Positions 10,101 to 19,105 are shown, numbered from the stretch's first letter. The stretch is 64,000 bases of DNA from BJGO01 sp964640655 (GCA_964640655.1 CAZXFT010000006.1:62001-126000); one strand, 5' to 3'. The notes: a model not told the origin generated them from the letters alone. Numbers and translations: made by a program.

Positions 10101-10274
10101 ATTGAAAGTGTTCGCTTGATGTGCATCGATGGCAGAATACTAATAGCATCAAACAATATATTATTAAACCGCTTTGATTTACCACTAAACAATCTACAAC
10201 TTAGTGCAGGTGTTTACATGATAGAAGTGAAAGTTAATGGAAGCACTGGTTATACTAAACTGATAAAGGAATAA
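7176..10274 (+). CDS. T9SS cargo protein with DUF7948, SBBP repeats and Ig/PKD-like domains
   Basis: This 1032-residue exported protein has a signal peptide (residues 1 to about 28). A DUF7948-type N-terminal domain follows (FIENKGQI...DVKYYG, about 32-250). Seven SBBP beta-propeller-like repeats of about 60 residues (about 253-705) each start like WxTYYGG and contain GNIYLxGxT. Three Ig/PKD-like repeats come next (about 720-945), each with SNGPxC, SWTGPN and DANGCS motifs. The type IX secretion sorting domain (VYPNPANEFVTV, about 960-1032) ends with a Lys-rich tail. It is probably a surface or released protein of unknown binding role. The SBBP region is low-divergence repeat sequence. Confidence 0.88.
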   Translation: MSKTLLKGFNLVCFISVAFLFIAKSGWATNGNEVFFIENKGQIVDQNRAPRNDVKYYGSYNGMNYYINNSGISYQLYHVTGWSEENVHHLMNKSSRAPKDMDIYRVDLKWINTSTEQNMKVDEAISGIYNYYKAEVITGVQRYKGVWVNNIYPGIDLHYHGKNGLLEWDLIVKPGSDYKNIKLQISGAQLSKDAAGNILVKTPNGTIIESAPKIFQSGRVLDAYWLLEDNFLTLDIPNYDVEAEMTIDPPVRLWGTYYGGTPEDVGSYAHIDNANRAYLVGYTATLQNIATAGAHQVSYGGLDSDAFISKLDAFGNLIWATYYGGTHNDRGVSCSTDASGTIYLCGITRSTNGISTPGAHQETKGASANFLDGFLVKFNADGIRQWATYYGGSNSNESYACPIDANGNIYLSGITKSTNAIATPSSYQPNFGGGVYDAYIAKFNSDGVRQWGTYFGSTGDDYGYNSVLDNIGNIYLAGSTSSLSFASTGVHQEIYGGGTSDGYIAKFDNDGNLIWNTYCGGDNLDRFNSIKLDSDGNIWAGGETQSTNGIATNNAHQTIYAGGNVLLGGGDAIFTKFNANGQRLYGTYYGGTGADGGGIISIDLANNVYVSGWTQSLQNIADIDPYQILFGGGTLDGYITKFNTLGGQQWGSYFGGSSDDAIVSSSAYNDGDLLVCGATTSNNAIASPSSVQSSFSGGTTWDAFLVKFINCDNAAYQVSSNGPVCFASELQLNASGGLNYTWSGPQGFFSNDPNPVINSVNEDNAGDYSVVITTASGCSDSLTTTVALFDLPVITTSSNGPICEGQNLSLSASGGNIYSWTGPNSFNSSSATPTINNAPAASNGSYTVVVTDANGCSESQDIIVTVNPKPVVSAVSNTPVCKGATILLSSSGGVNYSWTGPNGYTSNQQDPQISGAGTQNAGTYTVLVTDANGCTNDNTTNVSVIDCSGIDEFETSVSVYPNPANEFVTVQSSYKIESVRLMCIDGRILIASNNILLNRFDLPLNNLQLSAGVYMIEVKVNGSTGYTKLIKE

Positions 10275-10298
10275 ACTTAATTTTCTTCTTTGAACGAG

Positions 10299-10330
10299 AA
10301 AGGCTGTCCATCATGGGTAGCCTTTTTTTT
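10299..10330 (+). terminator. Intrinsic terminator after the T9SS cargo gene
   Basis: AAAGGCT (10299-10305) pairs with AGCCTTT (10319-10325). The inner bases extend the stem slightly, and a run of T follows. It begins 25 nt after the stop codon. The following stretch to 10561 is AT-rich and shows no gene; it presumably holds the promoter of the next operon. Confidence 0.82.
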
Positions 10331-10561
10331 ATTTATCTGATAATTAGAGCTTCACAATTATCTTATAAATAAAATGTGTTTCATATATTTAAATGTTTAG
10401 TGTAAAGCAAAATGAATGACAGGAACAGTCAATTCGCAAATAGTAGTAATTCAATTAAGATTATGAAAGTACTGACAACATATTATTGAAGAATTTACGT
10501 TGATGGTATTAAAGCCTGAAAAAACGAAAAAACATTTTTTACACTTAATTTTTTTGTCCTT

Positions 10562-11191
10562 ATGCTTCGCGCACTAATTATCTTTATGCAATGCTTACTG
10601 CTTACAGTAGGTATTTTAGCTCAGGATGCGCCAAAATACTTTGGCACACCGGGTCGTATTTCTTTAGGTACTCGCTCTACTGTTTCTGCCTTCGACCATG
10701 ATGGTGTTGGTCTTGGAACAGGTGGTCAGTTCAGAATTCAACTGAGTAACCGTGTGAACACTGATTGGTTTGCCGATTATATTATGATAAACTCTGATAA
10801 TGTTTCGCGCAGTGAGTATTATCACATTGGCTGGTCGGTGCTGTTTTATGTGATGGATAACAGATGGTATCCTATAACATTTCAACCTTATGTTCTTGCC
10901 GGACATTGCTTCGACTATAACAAGAAGACATTGATTTCAAATAATAATGTCTATAAAGACCGCTGGGGCTCGGCGGTGCAAGCCGGTATAGGCACACACA
11001 TCAATCTGAGTCCTCGTTTCGACATTTCTATTATGACCCAATATATGATTCATCTGACCGGAGGTTTTGAAGTGGAACAAGTGAATGGTGCTTATGAAAT
11101 ACTCAAGCACGAACATTCTATTCTGGAAGGACACTTACTCACTACAGCAGGTATCAACTATAAAATTTTCAGGTTATGGGGAAGAAAATAA
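10562..11191 (+). CDS. Exported outer-membrane-type protein, unknown function
   Basis: This 209-residue protein has a signal peptide ending near ILAQDAP. The body has alternating hydrophobic residues and many aromatics (YYHIGWSVLFYVMDNRWYP, FQPYVLAGHCF), typical of a small outer-membrane beta-barrel. It ends with a strand-like segment (TTAGINYKIFRLWG). The 3' end overlaps the next gene by 16 nt, so the two are translationally coupled and probably work together. I do not recognise a named family. Confidence 0.7.
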   Translation: MLRALIIFMQCLLLTVGILAQDAPKYFGTPGRISLGTRSTVSAFDHDGVGLGTGGQFRIQLSNRVNTDWFADYIMINSDNVSRSEYYHIGWSVLFYVMDNRWYPITFQPYVLAGHCFDYNKKTLISNNNVYKDRWGSAVQAGIGTHINLSPRFDISIMTQYMIHLTGGFEVEQVNGAYEILKHEHSILEGHLLTTAGINYKIFRLWGRK

Positions 11192-11751
11192 TCAGTATCA
11201 GTTTATTGATGGTTGCAGTATACATACAACAAACATTTGCGCAACAAAACAACTTTGTACGCTCCGGATTGATTCGCTCGCAGTTAACCATAAGCCCGGG
11301 TTATTTCTTTGCCGATAAGAACACCTACTTCTATTTTCATGGTAATCTTGAAGCTTTTATAGAAGACCGTCTTTCGCTGAGTGGCGACTCGTATGTATTT
11401 CTGGGAAATCAAACTTCCGATACCGGCTTGATAAAAATGAACCAAAGCAGTTTCTTTGGATTAGCTAAACATTTCAGCAATGGGAGGAGCGATTTATACT
11501 TTGGCTTTCAACCTGGCTTTTCGGTAACACAACTGAACATCTACAATCTTCCCGTTGAAAGTTCTTATGCGTTTAACCCAATGGTGAGTTTCAGTACCGG
11601 CTACAATTATGTATTCTTTAAGTACTTCCATTTCTTTTCGCAGTTACGTTACTGTTACGGGCAACATTTATATGAAAGACCCGTGAACCTTGGTGAGGTT
11701 CGTATCAGTGCCGGTCTTGGGTTTAATATCAATGCTGTGAAACAGAAATAA
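11176..11751 (+). CDS. Exported outer-membrane-type protein, unknown function
   Basis: This 191-residue protein has a signal peptide (residues 1 to about 23, ending FAQQ) and a beta-rich body with regularly spaced aromatics (NTYFYFHGNLEAFIEDR, NGRSDLYFGFQPGF, GLGFNINAV at the end), as in small beta-barrel proteins. It overlaps the preceding exported protein gene by 16 nt. No named domain is recognised. The pair looks like a two-gene operon between a terminator and the YcxB-like gene. Confidence 0.7.
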   Translation: MGKKIISISLLMVAVYIQQTFAQQNNFVRSGLIRSQLTISPGYFFADKNTYFYFHGNLEAFIEDRLSLSGDSYVFLGNQTSDTGLIKMNQSSFFGLAKHFSNGRSDLYFGFQPGFSVTQLNIYNLPVESSYAFNPMVSFSTGYNYVFFKYFHFFSQLRYCYGQHLYERPVNLGEVRISAGLGFNINAVKQK

Positions 11752-11809
11752 TTCCTGATGTTTTTCAATTAGAGGAAGTTCGTAAAACAATATTTTTTAC
11801 TTTTATATA

Positions 11810-12355
11810 ATGTATATCACTTATCAGCTTGATGAGAATGATTTCCTGATGTATCAGCTATTCGTTGCTTCACGCTCGCGACGAATCATAACTAAAAGAC
11901 AAAGAAGTAGGTTAATTTTTGCTGTTGCGTATATAGCTGCCGGCTTATACTTCTACCTGCGAACTCAAATGGTTCTAGCATTTACATTTACAGGATTTGG
12001 TATGTTGTGGTATGTCATGTACCCTTTATGGACGCGGTGGATTTACAAGCAACATTATAGAAATTATATCAGAGAAAATTATCAAGGCCGTGTAGGTAAA
12101 ACCGGCAGATTAGAAATTCATAATGACCTCATTATTGCTCGAGATGAAGCGAGCGAAAGTAAAATACAGATTACCGAAGTAGAAGCAATATTTGAGATAC
12201 CCTCCTTTATCTTTATCAAAATCAAAAATGGTCACTACTTCATTTTACCTCAAAATAAAATTCAACCATTCGATGAGCTCAGAAATACGCTTCTTGAAAT
12301 AGCAGCGCAATTACACATTCCTTACAGTAAGGATGCTGATTGGCAATGGAAGTAA
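11810..12355 (+). CDS. YcxB-like membrane protein
   Basis: This 181-residue protein has an N-terminal cytoplasmic segment (ITYQLDENDFLMYQLFVASRS), two close membrane helices (about 42-58 and 60-77) and a soluble C-terminal domain. That domain has the YcxB pattern of a short beta sandwich with IQITEVEAIFEIPSFIFIKI and FILPQNKI. Function of the family is unknown. The downstream 12356-12611 region between this gene and crtZ (convergent) shows only a spurious short frame. Confidence 0.75.
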   Translation: MYITYQLDENDFLMYQLFVASRSRRIITKRQRSRLIFAVAYIAAGLYFYLRTQMVLAFTFTGFGMLWYVMYPLWTRWIYKQHYRNYIRENYQGRVGKTGRLEIHNDLIIARDEASESKIQITEVEAIFEIPSFIFIKIKNGHYFILPQNKIQPFDELRNTLLEIAAQLHIPYSKDADWQWK

Positions 12356-12611
12356 TTGCTGGGTAAGGAAGAAAATTATTGTTCCAAAAATCAATCATCA
12401 ATACACATAACTCCTTCATCAACCTGAGCCATCAAACACTACTTCTCTCAGAATGCTGATTTCTCATTAGCTCAAATTTTGAATTGATAACAGGATAAAT
12501 AAAACATCTATCTGAGGAATAGTAGACTGAGAATTTCATGATTAATCGCTTCCGATATATATTCTTAATCAATATAAAAAAGCATGAACTTTTATCTAAG
12601 CAGAATATTTT

Positions 12612-13088
12612 CTATTTACTATTTATCGCTTTTCTATACTGTGCAGCTTCTCTGAAATATTTCAAAGGCACCATCAACATTCCAAAACACTCCCCTTCTT
12701 CCTTTCCCAAATGTTTATGATGCACCTTATGTGCTTTGCGAATGGCACGGAAGTATAGATTATCGGTGCGTGAAAACCAGGAGAAGCGCTGATGAATTAA
12801 TACATCGTGTACCAAAAAATAACAGATTCCATAAAAAAGAATACCCAATCCAATATAGAACCGAAAATCGAAACCTGCTTCGGCTCCAAAGAATATAAGC
12901 AACGAAGAAGGAACAGCATATATCAGAAAGAAGAAATCGTTTTTTTCGAAAAAGCCTGGCCGCACCTGATGATGATCTTCATGAAAGTACCACATAAAAC
13001 CGTGCATCACAAACTTGTGAGTGAACCAGGCCATAAACTCCATAAAGAAGAAAGTAGCAATAATAATGATCAAATAAAAGGGTGTCAT
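12612..13088 (-). CDS. crtZ: Beta-carotene hydroxylase (CrtZ type)
   Basis: This 158-residue integral-membrane di-iron hydroxylase adds 3-hydroxyl groups to beta-ionone rings (beta-carotene to zeaxanthin). The histidine clusters are intact: His24, His29, His36, His39 and His40 in the first block, then HDVLIHQRF and HKVHHKHLG further on. Four hydrophobic helices are visible. It starts 13 nt after the ispH stop, so isoprenoid supply and carotenoid tailoring appear co-transcribed. A short plus-strand frame overlapping its 3' end is spurious. Confidence 0.93.
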   Translation of the reverse strand: MTPFYLIIIIATFFFMEFMAWFTHKFVMHGFMWYFHEDHHQVRPGFFEKNDFFFLIYAVPSSLLIFFGAEAGFDFRFYIGLGILFYGICYFLVHDVLIHQRFSWFSRTDNLYFRAIRKAHKVHHKHLGKEEGECFGMLMVPLKYFREAAQYRKAINSK

Positions 13089-13101
13089 ACTAGATGCAAA
13101 G

Positions 13102-13962
13102 TTAATAACTCATCAGGTGATCGCGAACCGCTTCCATCAACCACATTGGCGTAGAAGTCGCACCACAGATACCAACGCTATCGCCGGTTTCAAACCATTC
13201 AGGCTTAATTTCGGATATCGATGAGATAAAATGAGTATTTGGATTTGTTGCCTTGCAGGTATTGAACAACACTTTACCATTTGAAGATTTTACACCAGCA
13301 ATGAAAATAACTTTATCGTATCTTGTAACGAAGCGCTTAAGTTGCTCATCGCGATTGCTCACCTGACGGCATATTGTGTCATTGGTGGTCACTTCAAAGC
13401 CATTCTCTTTTAATCTGGCATCAACATCAAAAAGCAGTTGTGTGCTTTTTGTTGTTTGACTATACAGGCTAAACCTTTTAGGCAGAGTATCTAACATAAG
13501 TTCTTCAAACTTTTCAAAGACTACTGCTTTACCATTTGTTTGACCCAATAAACCTGCAACTTCAGCATGCCCGTGCTTGCCCAGTAGGTAAATGGTTTCA
13601 CCTTTATCGTGTGCGGCTTTAACCCGCTGTTGTAACTTAAGCACTACCGGACAGGAGGCATCAATAAGTTGAATGTTGTTGTTGATGGCAAGTTCATAGG
13701 TGGAAGGTGGTTCGCCGTGTGCACGAATTAACACCTTAACATCTCTGAGTTCCTTGAGTTTTTCATGATTAATAATGACCAGTCCCATTTTTCGGAGGCG
13801 GAATATTTCCTCGTCGTTGTGTACTATGTCGCCAAGACAGTAAAGTAAGCCATCTTCTCGTAAAATATCTTCAGCCATTTGTATGGCGTATACAACACCG
13901 AAACAAAACCCCGATTGCTGATCGATAGTAACCTGTAAGGACAACATCGCACATTGTAACAT
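13102..13962 (-). CDS. ispH: 4-hydroxy-3-methylbut-2-enyl diphosphate reductase
   Basis: IspH (LytB) is the [4Fe-4S] enzyme that makes IPP and DMAPP in the last step of the MEP pathway. In this 286-residue frame the three cluster cysteines are present: Cys20 in SGFCFGV, Cys104 in DASCPVV and Cys198 in TICRQVSNRD. The AHGEPP motif is also present. An internal ATG at 13947 (MLSLQVTIDQ) gives a more typical N-terminus than the first ATG. The position upstream of crtZ fits a role in feeding carotenoid synthesis. Confidence 0.95.
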   Translation of the reverse strand: MLQCAMLSLQVTIDQQSGFCFGVVYAIQMAEDILREDGLLYCLGDIVHNDEEIFRLRKMGLVIINHEKLKELRDVKVLIRAHGEPPSTYELAINNNIQLIDASCPVVLKLQQRVKAAHDKGETIYLLGKHGHAEVAGLLGQTNGKAVVFEKFEELMLDTLPKRFSLYSQTTKSTQLLFDVDARLKENGFEVTTNDTICRQVSNRDEQLKRFVTRYDKVIFIAGVKSSNGKVLFNTCKATNPNTHFISSISEIKPEWFETGDSVGICGATSTPMWLMEAVRDHLMSY

Positions 13963-13998
13963 TTAACCTTGTGCATTGTTTAATAATTATTTTAGAAA

Positions 13999-16900
13999 TT
14001 AATTCTCGTTCACAAAGCGCTGCACATCGGCAACAAGCTTAGTGAAATCGGTCTTGATTCCCGGCCAGAATTGTTCAACTTCAATATGATTAGCTGCTTT
14101 GGCAGAGGCTTCCATTTTACGCATATTCTCGGTCAATACAGCATAATTAAATGCAGAAATAGTACCGCGCATCTTATGTGATATTTCGTTCACCTCTTTC
14201 ATATCGCGTCCGTTAACAGCCATTTCCAATGAGTTGATTTGTTTGTCGGCTGACTTAAGCAACAATCCGGAAATATCTTTCATCAAACCAAGATCGTTCA
14301 TACACTGCTCCTTGAACTTGTAGATATCAAAACAATATCCATTTTTAAGTTGCAATTCTTTCTTTGATACTGCCTGAATAGTATTATCAATTGGTGCGTC
14401 TATAGTTCCAAATATAGACGCCAACAAGTCAAATACTTGTTCTGTTTTGATAGGTTTTGAAATGTAATGATCCATACCGGCTTCTATACATAGGTCTTTG
14501 AACATTTTAATAGCATGTGCGGTCATTGCTATAATAGGGATGTGGTCTCCACGCTCCTTTTCTATCTCACGTATGCTACGTGTGGCTTCATAACCGTCCA
14601 TTTCAGGCATTTGGACATCCATCAGTATCACATCATACTTATTGATCTTAAATAAGTTAACTGCTTCTAATCCATTATGGGCTATGGTAATATCGTGCCC
14701 CTGATTACCGAATACTGCACGACCTAGTTTCTGATTAATTACATCATCCTCAGCATACAGAATTTTTAAAGGTCTTACCTGTTTATGAATGGGAGCAATA
14801 ACCTGTTTTTCGCGAATAACACTTCGGTTAGATTTTTGACGGAACATTTTGTTGATTTCAACCAGAAGTTCCTTGGTCAATACCGGCTTGGTTAGAAATC
14901 CGTCTAACTGATGTTCAGCCATTCCCTGTTCATCTAATGAAAGATTCAAGCTTGATAGAATGACAATTTTTGGGAAGCCATATATGGCTTCATTTTGTCT
15001 AATATAATCCGTTAGCATCAATCCATCCATCTCCGGCATTTGCATATCAAGAATCAAAAGATCATATAAATTTGATTTTGCCGCAGCTTCATTCAATTTT
15101 TGAATACAATCAGGACCATCTTCTGCAATACTTAACACTCCTACCAGCTTGGACAACTGACCGTCGAGGATTCGTCTGTTTGTTGCATTATCATCAACCA
15201 CCATCACAGTCATTGATTTTAAGAAATCTATGTTAACCGGCAACGCATCCTGAACTGCTATACCTATACCAAAATTTACTGTGAAATGAAAAACACTACC
15301 CTTGCCCAATGTACTGTTCACAAACATTTGACCCTCCATCATATTAACCAATTTACGAGTGATGGTTAATCCCAAACCTGTTCCGCCATACTTTCGTGTA
15401 GTTGACCCATCGGCTTGCTGGAATGGTTCAAAAATGTTTTTGATTTTGTCTTCAGGAATACCAATTCCTGTGTCAGAAACATATACATGTAGTGTAGCTT
15501 GTTGGTCGTTTTTATTTTCAACTACAACACGAACAGATACCTCTCCTACTGAAGTAAACTTTAATGCATTACCAACAAGGTTTACTAATATCTGACGGAA
15601 ACGACCCGGGTCTCCAATAAGAACTTCCGGTAGGTCATCATTGATTTCAAGTATAAGTTCAATACCTTTTTCTTTAGCCTTAATTAATAACAGACGTAAA
15701 GTTTCACTTATAACTTCGCGAGGGTCGAATTCAATAAATTCCAAATCCAGTTTACCTGCTTCAATTTTGGAAAAGTCGAGTATGTCGTTTATAACTATTA
15801 GCAGGTTTTCGGCTGAAGTTTTTACTAAATCAACGTAACCACGTTGTTCATCACTGAGCTTTGTTGCTAAAGCCAAATCAGTCATACCCAGAATACCGTT
15901 CATTGGTGTTCTGATTTCGTGACTCATATTAGCGAGGAACTCACTTTTTGCTCTGTTCGCACTTTCAGCAGCATCCTTAGCCCGCAATAATTGTATCTCG
16001 GCATTCTTAGCAGGTGTAACATCACTTGCCGTGCCACGATAACCAATAATATTACCTTGAATATCGTAGTAAGGTGTGCCACTCATTGAAAGATAAATCT
16101 CCTCACGACGTTTGGTATAAATCTGAATTTCTATGTTTTTAAATGGATGTCCTTCCGAAAATATTTTCTTCATCAAAGACATATCATTCAATTTGCTGGA
16201 TGCGAGCAAATCGTAAAATGTTTTACCATACAACTCACCTGGCATATATCGGATTGCAGTGAAAACGCGCTCTGATAAATAGGTAAGTTCAAGTTTCTGA
16301 TTGGTTTCCCAAATAAACTCACCAGCTGCATCGGTAACATCACGAAAACGTTGATCACTGATGCTTAATGCAATTTCAGTCTTCTTACGATTGCTAATCT
16401 CATCTTTGAGTTCTTCTTTTTGTGAGAAAGACTTTAATAAAGAGCGCGCTAACGCGCCAAACTCATTGTTTTCTTCAGACAAACCTCTGATCTCAATAGG
16501 ATTTTCTGTGGCTAATGATTTGGTAATACTGGCTAATGGCGAAGTAATCCAGTTGTAAATCATTACCAATAAAAGCAACAAAATGGCAATACAAAAGATC
16601 AGGTTATAATAAAAGTTTCTGTTCGATGAATCCATAAACTGCAGATACATCAATGCAGGAACTTCTATGGAAACATAAGCAAGTGTATTTCCGTCTATAT
16701 CTGCTAAGGGACGCAACGATGTAAAAGAATTTTTATCCTTTAGGTTGTTTAATGACCCAAGACATTCGTTTTCGTCTTTGCCAAAGCATAGTTTGATAGT
16801 TCCGTTTGTTAACAGGCCTAATTCGTTCAGGTATAGTTCATCCCAAAGTCTTGCTACAAACAAATATCCGCCTCTAGTACTTTTGCGTTCACGGTCGTTG

Positions 16901-17439
16901 CGCTTGTGTATGGGAGCACCACGCATTTCAATAACTGAGTTGTTGTGTTTAACAAAAAACTGCGGATATACATTGGATGTAATAGTGTTGTTGGATGCAA
17001 ATAATTTTTTGATTTCAACAGGGTTCAAATACAATGCATCACTCATATTTTTGTAACTGTCATACGCAGAGTAAACCGTATTAAAAGATGTATCCAGCAC
17101 CCAAACTGTTGAGTAACCATATTCATTGATTAAGGAGTTGATAGTGTTTCTCTCTATAAAATTTACCTCTTTAGCATTCTCCTTTTTTGTAATGGTGTCG
17201 GATATGATGTTCACATAATTGAACAATAAATCCGATAACGAAAACTCGTTTGTTACAATACGAAGATCTTCACTTTTCAGTTCAATGATCTTTGACATGT
17301 TCACGCTATTCTCACGTATTTTCAGTTCAATTAATTCATTGAATGATTGTGATTCAAAGTATTTATTTAGCCCAAATCCGGCTAGGAAGAGAACAAAAAA
17401 TAGTGTTGTTATTAATATAATACGAAACTGAATCTTCAT
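13999..17439 (-). CDS. Hybrid sensor histidine kinase with two receivers and Hpt
   Basis: This 1146-residue protein has an N-terminal membrane helix (about 8-26), a roughly 245-residue extracytoplasmic sensor resembling CHASE4 (YGYSTVWVLDTSFNTVYSAY), and a second helix (about 271-293). A linker and a PAS domain (about 360-480) follow. HisKA has ANMSHEIRTPMNGILGM with the phospho-His near residue 503, and HATPase_c has GTGLGLTITRKLV. Two receiver domains have aspartates near 798 (ILDMQMPEMDG) and 941 (LMDVQMPEMDG). The C-terminal Hpt domain has HKMRG near 1085. It is a complete phosphorelay without an adjacent output regulator, and the signal is unknown. Confidence 0.95.
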   Translation of the reverse strand: MKIQFRIILITTLFFVLFLAGFGLNKYFESQSFNELIELKIRENSVNMSKIIELKSEDLRIVTNEFSLSDLLFNYVNIISDTITKKENAKEVNFIERNTINSLINEYGYSTVWVLDTSFNTVYSAYDSYKNMSDALYLNPVEIKKLFASNNTITSNVYPQFFVKHNNSVIEMRGAPIHKRNDRERKSTRGGYLFVARLWDELYLNELGLLTNGTIKLCFGKDENECLGSLNNLKDKNSFTSLRPLADIDGNTLAYVSIEVPALMYLQFMDSSNRNFYYNLIFCIAILLLLLVMIYNWITSPLASITKSLATENPIEIRGLSEENNEFGALARSLLKSFSQKEELKDEISNRKKTEIALSISDQRFRDVTDAAGEFIWETNQKLELTYLSERVFTAIRYMPGELYGKTFYDLLASSKLNDMSLMKKIFSEGHPFKNIEIQIYTKRREEIYLSMSGTPYYDIQGNIIGYRGTASDVTPAKNAEIQLLRAKDAAESANRAKSEFLANMSHEIRTPMNGILGMTDLALATKLSDEQRGYVDLVKTSAENLLIVINDILDFSKIEAGKLDLEFIEFDPREVISETLRLLLIKAKEKGIELILEINDDLPEVLIGDPGRFRQILVNLVGNALKFTSVGEVSVRVVVENKNDQQATLHVYVSDTGIGIPEDKIKNIFEPFQQADGSTTRKYGGTGLGLTITRKLVNMMEGQMFVNSTLGKGSVFHFTVNFGIGIAVQDALPVNIDFLKSMTVMVVDDNATNRRILDGQLSKLVGVLSIAEDGPDCIQKLNEAAAKSNLYDLLILDMQMPEMDGLMLTDYIRQNEAIYGFPKIVILSSLNLSLDEQGMAEHQLDGFLTKPVLTKELLVEINKMFRQKSNRSVIREKQVIAPIHKQVRPLKILYAEDDVINQKLGRAVFGNQGHDITIAHNGLEAVNLFKINKYDVILMDVQMPEMDGYEATRSIREIEKERGDHIPIIAMTAHAIKMFKDLCIEAGMDHYISKPIKTEQVFDLLASIFGTIDAPIDNTIQAVSKKELQLKNGYCFDIYKFKEQCMNDLGLMKDISGLLLKSADKQINSLEMAVNGRDMKEVNEISHKMRGTISAFNYAVLTENMRKMEASAKAANHIEVEQFWPGIKTDFTKLVADVQRFVNEN

Positions 17440-17485
17440 ATAGGGGCTAAATAACCAGGTGTTTTAGGTTTGATTAGGTATGAAA

Positions 17486-18313
17486 TTACTTTTTTGAAAA
17501 ACTGTATGCTACCGTTAATCCACCGTTAGCTAATACACCTTTACGCTGGTTAGAATATGAACGCATAAAATTACTAAACAGACTGAACTGTGGTTTAAAG
17601 GTTATCCGATCAGAAACTTCATAGGTTGCAAACAACTCAACCCTTGAATTACGCAATGTTTGAGGTGCGTTGTTCTTAGATTTGATAATAAATTCTGATT
17701 TAGGTTGAACCGGAACAAAAAATTCAGTGAAAGCAGCATTTCCCCAACCCATTAAAACCCGGGTATCTATACTTAAGCGATGATTTACACGAGCTTCCTT
17801 ATAAAAACCATACTCAACTTGAAATGCTCCAAAATTTCCACACACATCAACCATTGGATTAATCATAACACCTACCGGCTCTAGTTCATATTTTACTGCA
17901 GTGCTGAGTAAGGTGGTGAAGATGTTTTTAAAGTTAGAAGGATAGAAAAATGATGTCAGCTGAGGAACTACAGATAACTGTTGCGTTAATCTTTTTTCAT
18001 AGCTTACAAATAAGTTTATGTCCGGATTGTATTTGCTGCCGTTATTAACCATTAGAGGCATGTGACTCCAACTTTGAATCTTTAAATCTCCGTATTGAGC
18101 CAACAAACTAGGACGGGTTACCACACCGGAGTAAAATTCAATCCCTTTCCAGACATAACTGTTCGTAAGGGTTTGTTCTGTGCTGTATTTCCAATGAGGT
18201 TTTTCCTTAAACACAGTTGTGTCAGTAGCAATCAGGAGACCTGAGGCTTCTTGTGCATAGGATGATACCGTAATTAACATACAGATAATCAACAAATTGT
18301 AATGAATTTTCAT
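17486..18313 (-). CDS. Exported outer-membrane-type protein (possibly TorF/Gcw_chp-like)
   Basis: This 275-residue protein has a clear signal peptide (residues 1-20, ending SSYAQEA). A beta-rich body starts with TNSYVWKGIEFYSGVVTRPS, which resembles the opening of TorF/Gcw_chp porin-like proteins, and ends with a strand (GLTVAYSFSKK). It lies 46 nt upstream of the hybrid kinase gene and about 100 nt downstream of the lycopene cyclase gene. It may be part of the same region, but no carotenoid role can be read from the sequence. Confidence 0.68.
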   Translation of the reverse strand: MKIHYNLLIICMLITVSSYAQEASGLLIATDTTVFKEKPHWKYSTEQTLTNSYVWKGIEFYSGVVTRPSLLAQYGDLKIQSWSHMPLMVNNGSKYNPDINLFVSYEKRLTQQLSVVPQLTSFFYPSNFKNIFTTLLSTAVKYELEPVGVMINPMVDVCGNFGAFQVEYGFYKEARVNHRLSIDTRVLMGWGNAAFTEFFVPVQPKSEFIIKSKNNAPQTLRNSRVELFATYEVSDRITFKPQFSLFSNFMRSYSNQRKGVLANGGLTVAYSFSKK

Positions 18314-18412
18314 AGTGAAAGACGATTTTGATGTTTAGATAATCGGCTCTCATTACGAAAGTTATTTTGAATTGTTATTAATGGCTACCTATTTGTAGGT
18401 ATTTTATTTGAA

Positions 18413-19105
18413 TTACGCCTGAACTCGGCGTTTTTCTGACCATTCGAAGATGGTAATATTCATCATTAAAAGTACGAAAGAATACATTGTATCTTCAACC
18501 GGTATAGTGTGTATTCTGAATCCGCAGTTTTCATTGTCATTATAAAGCACAACCGGCATTGCTGTTAGAATTCCATTTACTACAAGAAATGGAATGAGAT
18601 GAATGAGATAAGTTACTGAGATTACTTTTACAAACCGACCTTTGAAAATGAAATAGTAGATGATACTAATAATTGCAGAGAAAACTGCAGTTACAAAAGT
18701 GTAGAGTTTAGAAAAACTAATGATGGCTATACAAGCAAAGAGTATGGTAAGAAAAAGAAAAAACTTCCCTGCTGTGCCGGAGCTGTTATCCATTGGCCAG
18801 CGTGTTCTGAAAATGATATAGATAAAAAGGCAACTAAAGGGAATAGTGAGAAAGAAAAGGCATTCCTCTAAGGGCAAATTATAGATATTAATTCCGATAA
18901 GATATTGATAATTAAATGACCATACACCTGATTGTGTGAATAGAATGTCCCAAATAATAAAGAATGTCGCAATTAAAAAAACACCAGGTGCTAAGTGTAA
19001 CCAATATCTGTGATAGGCTACCTTTTTGTCAAAACTCAGAGCAAGCGGCCCTAGTACCGTTAGTAAGTTGATGAGTAAATATGTATATGGCTTTAGTGTA
19101 TCCAT
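18413..19105 (-). CDS. crtYcd: Lycopene cyclase, fused CrtYc-CrtYd type
   Basis: This 230-residue membrane protein has about seven helices in two related halves. Each half carries the heterodimeric-type lycopene cyclase acid motif: PLEE at 78-81 and PVED at 202-205. Such fused CrtYcd enzymes in Bacteroidota and archaea cyclise lycopene to gamma- or beta-carotene. Its start overlaps the upstream unknown gene by 13 nt, placing it last in the coupled crtI-crtB-unknown-crtYcd series. Whether it forms one or two rings cannot be read from sequence. Confidence 0.9.
   Translation of the reverse strand: MDTLKPYTYLLINLLTVLGPLALSFDKKVAYHRYWLHLAPGVFLIATFFIIWDILFTQSGVWSFNYQYLIGINIYNLPLEECLFFLTIPFSCLFIYIIFRTRWPMDNSSGTAGKFFLFLTILFACIAIISFSKLYTFVTAVFSAIISIIYYFIFKGRFVKVISVTYLIHLIPFLVVNGILTAMPVVLYNDNENCGFRIHTIPVEDTMYSFVLLMMNITIFEWSEKRRVQA

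Noticed and set aside
12538..12720. Plus-strand 60-codon frame
   Set aside because: It overlaps the 3' end of crtZ on the other strand and has no recognisable features, so it is a shadow frame.
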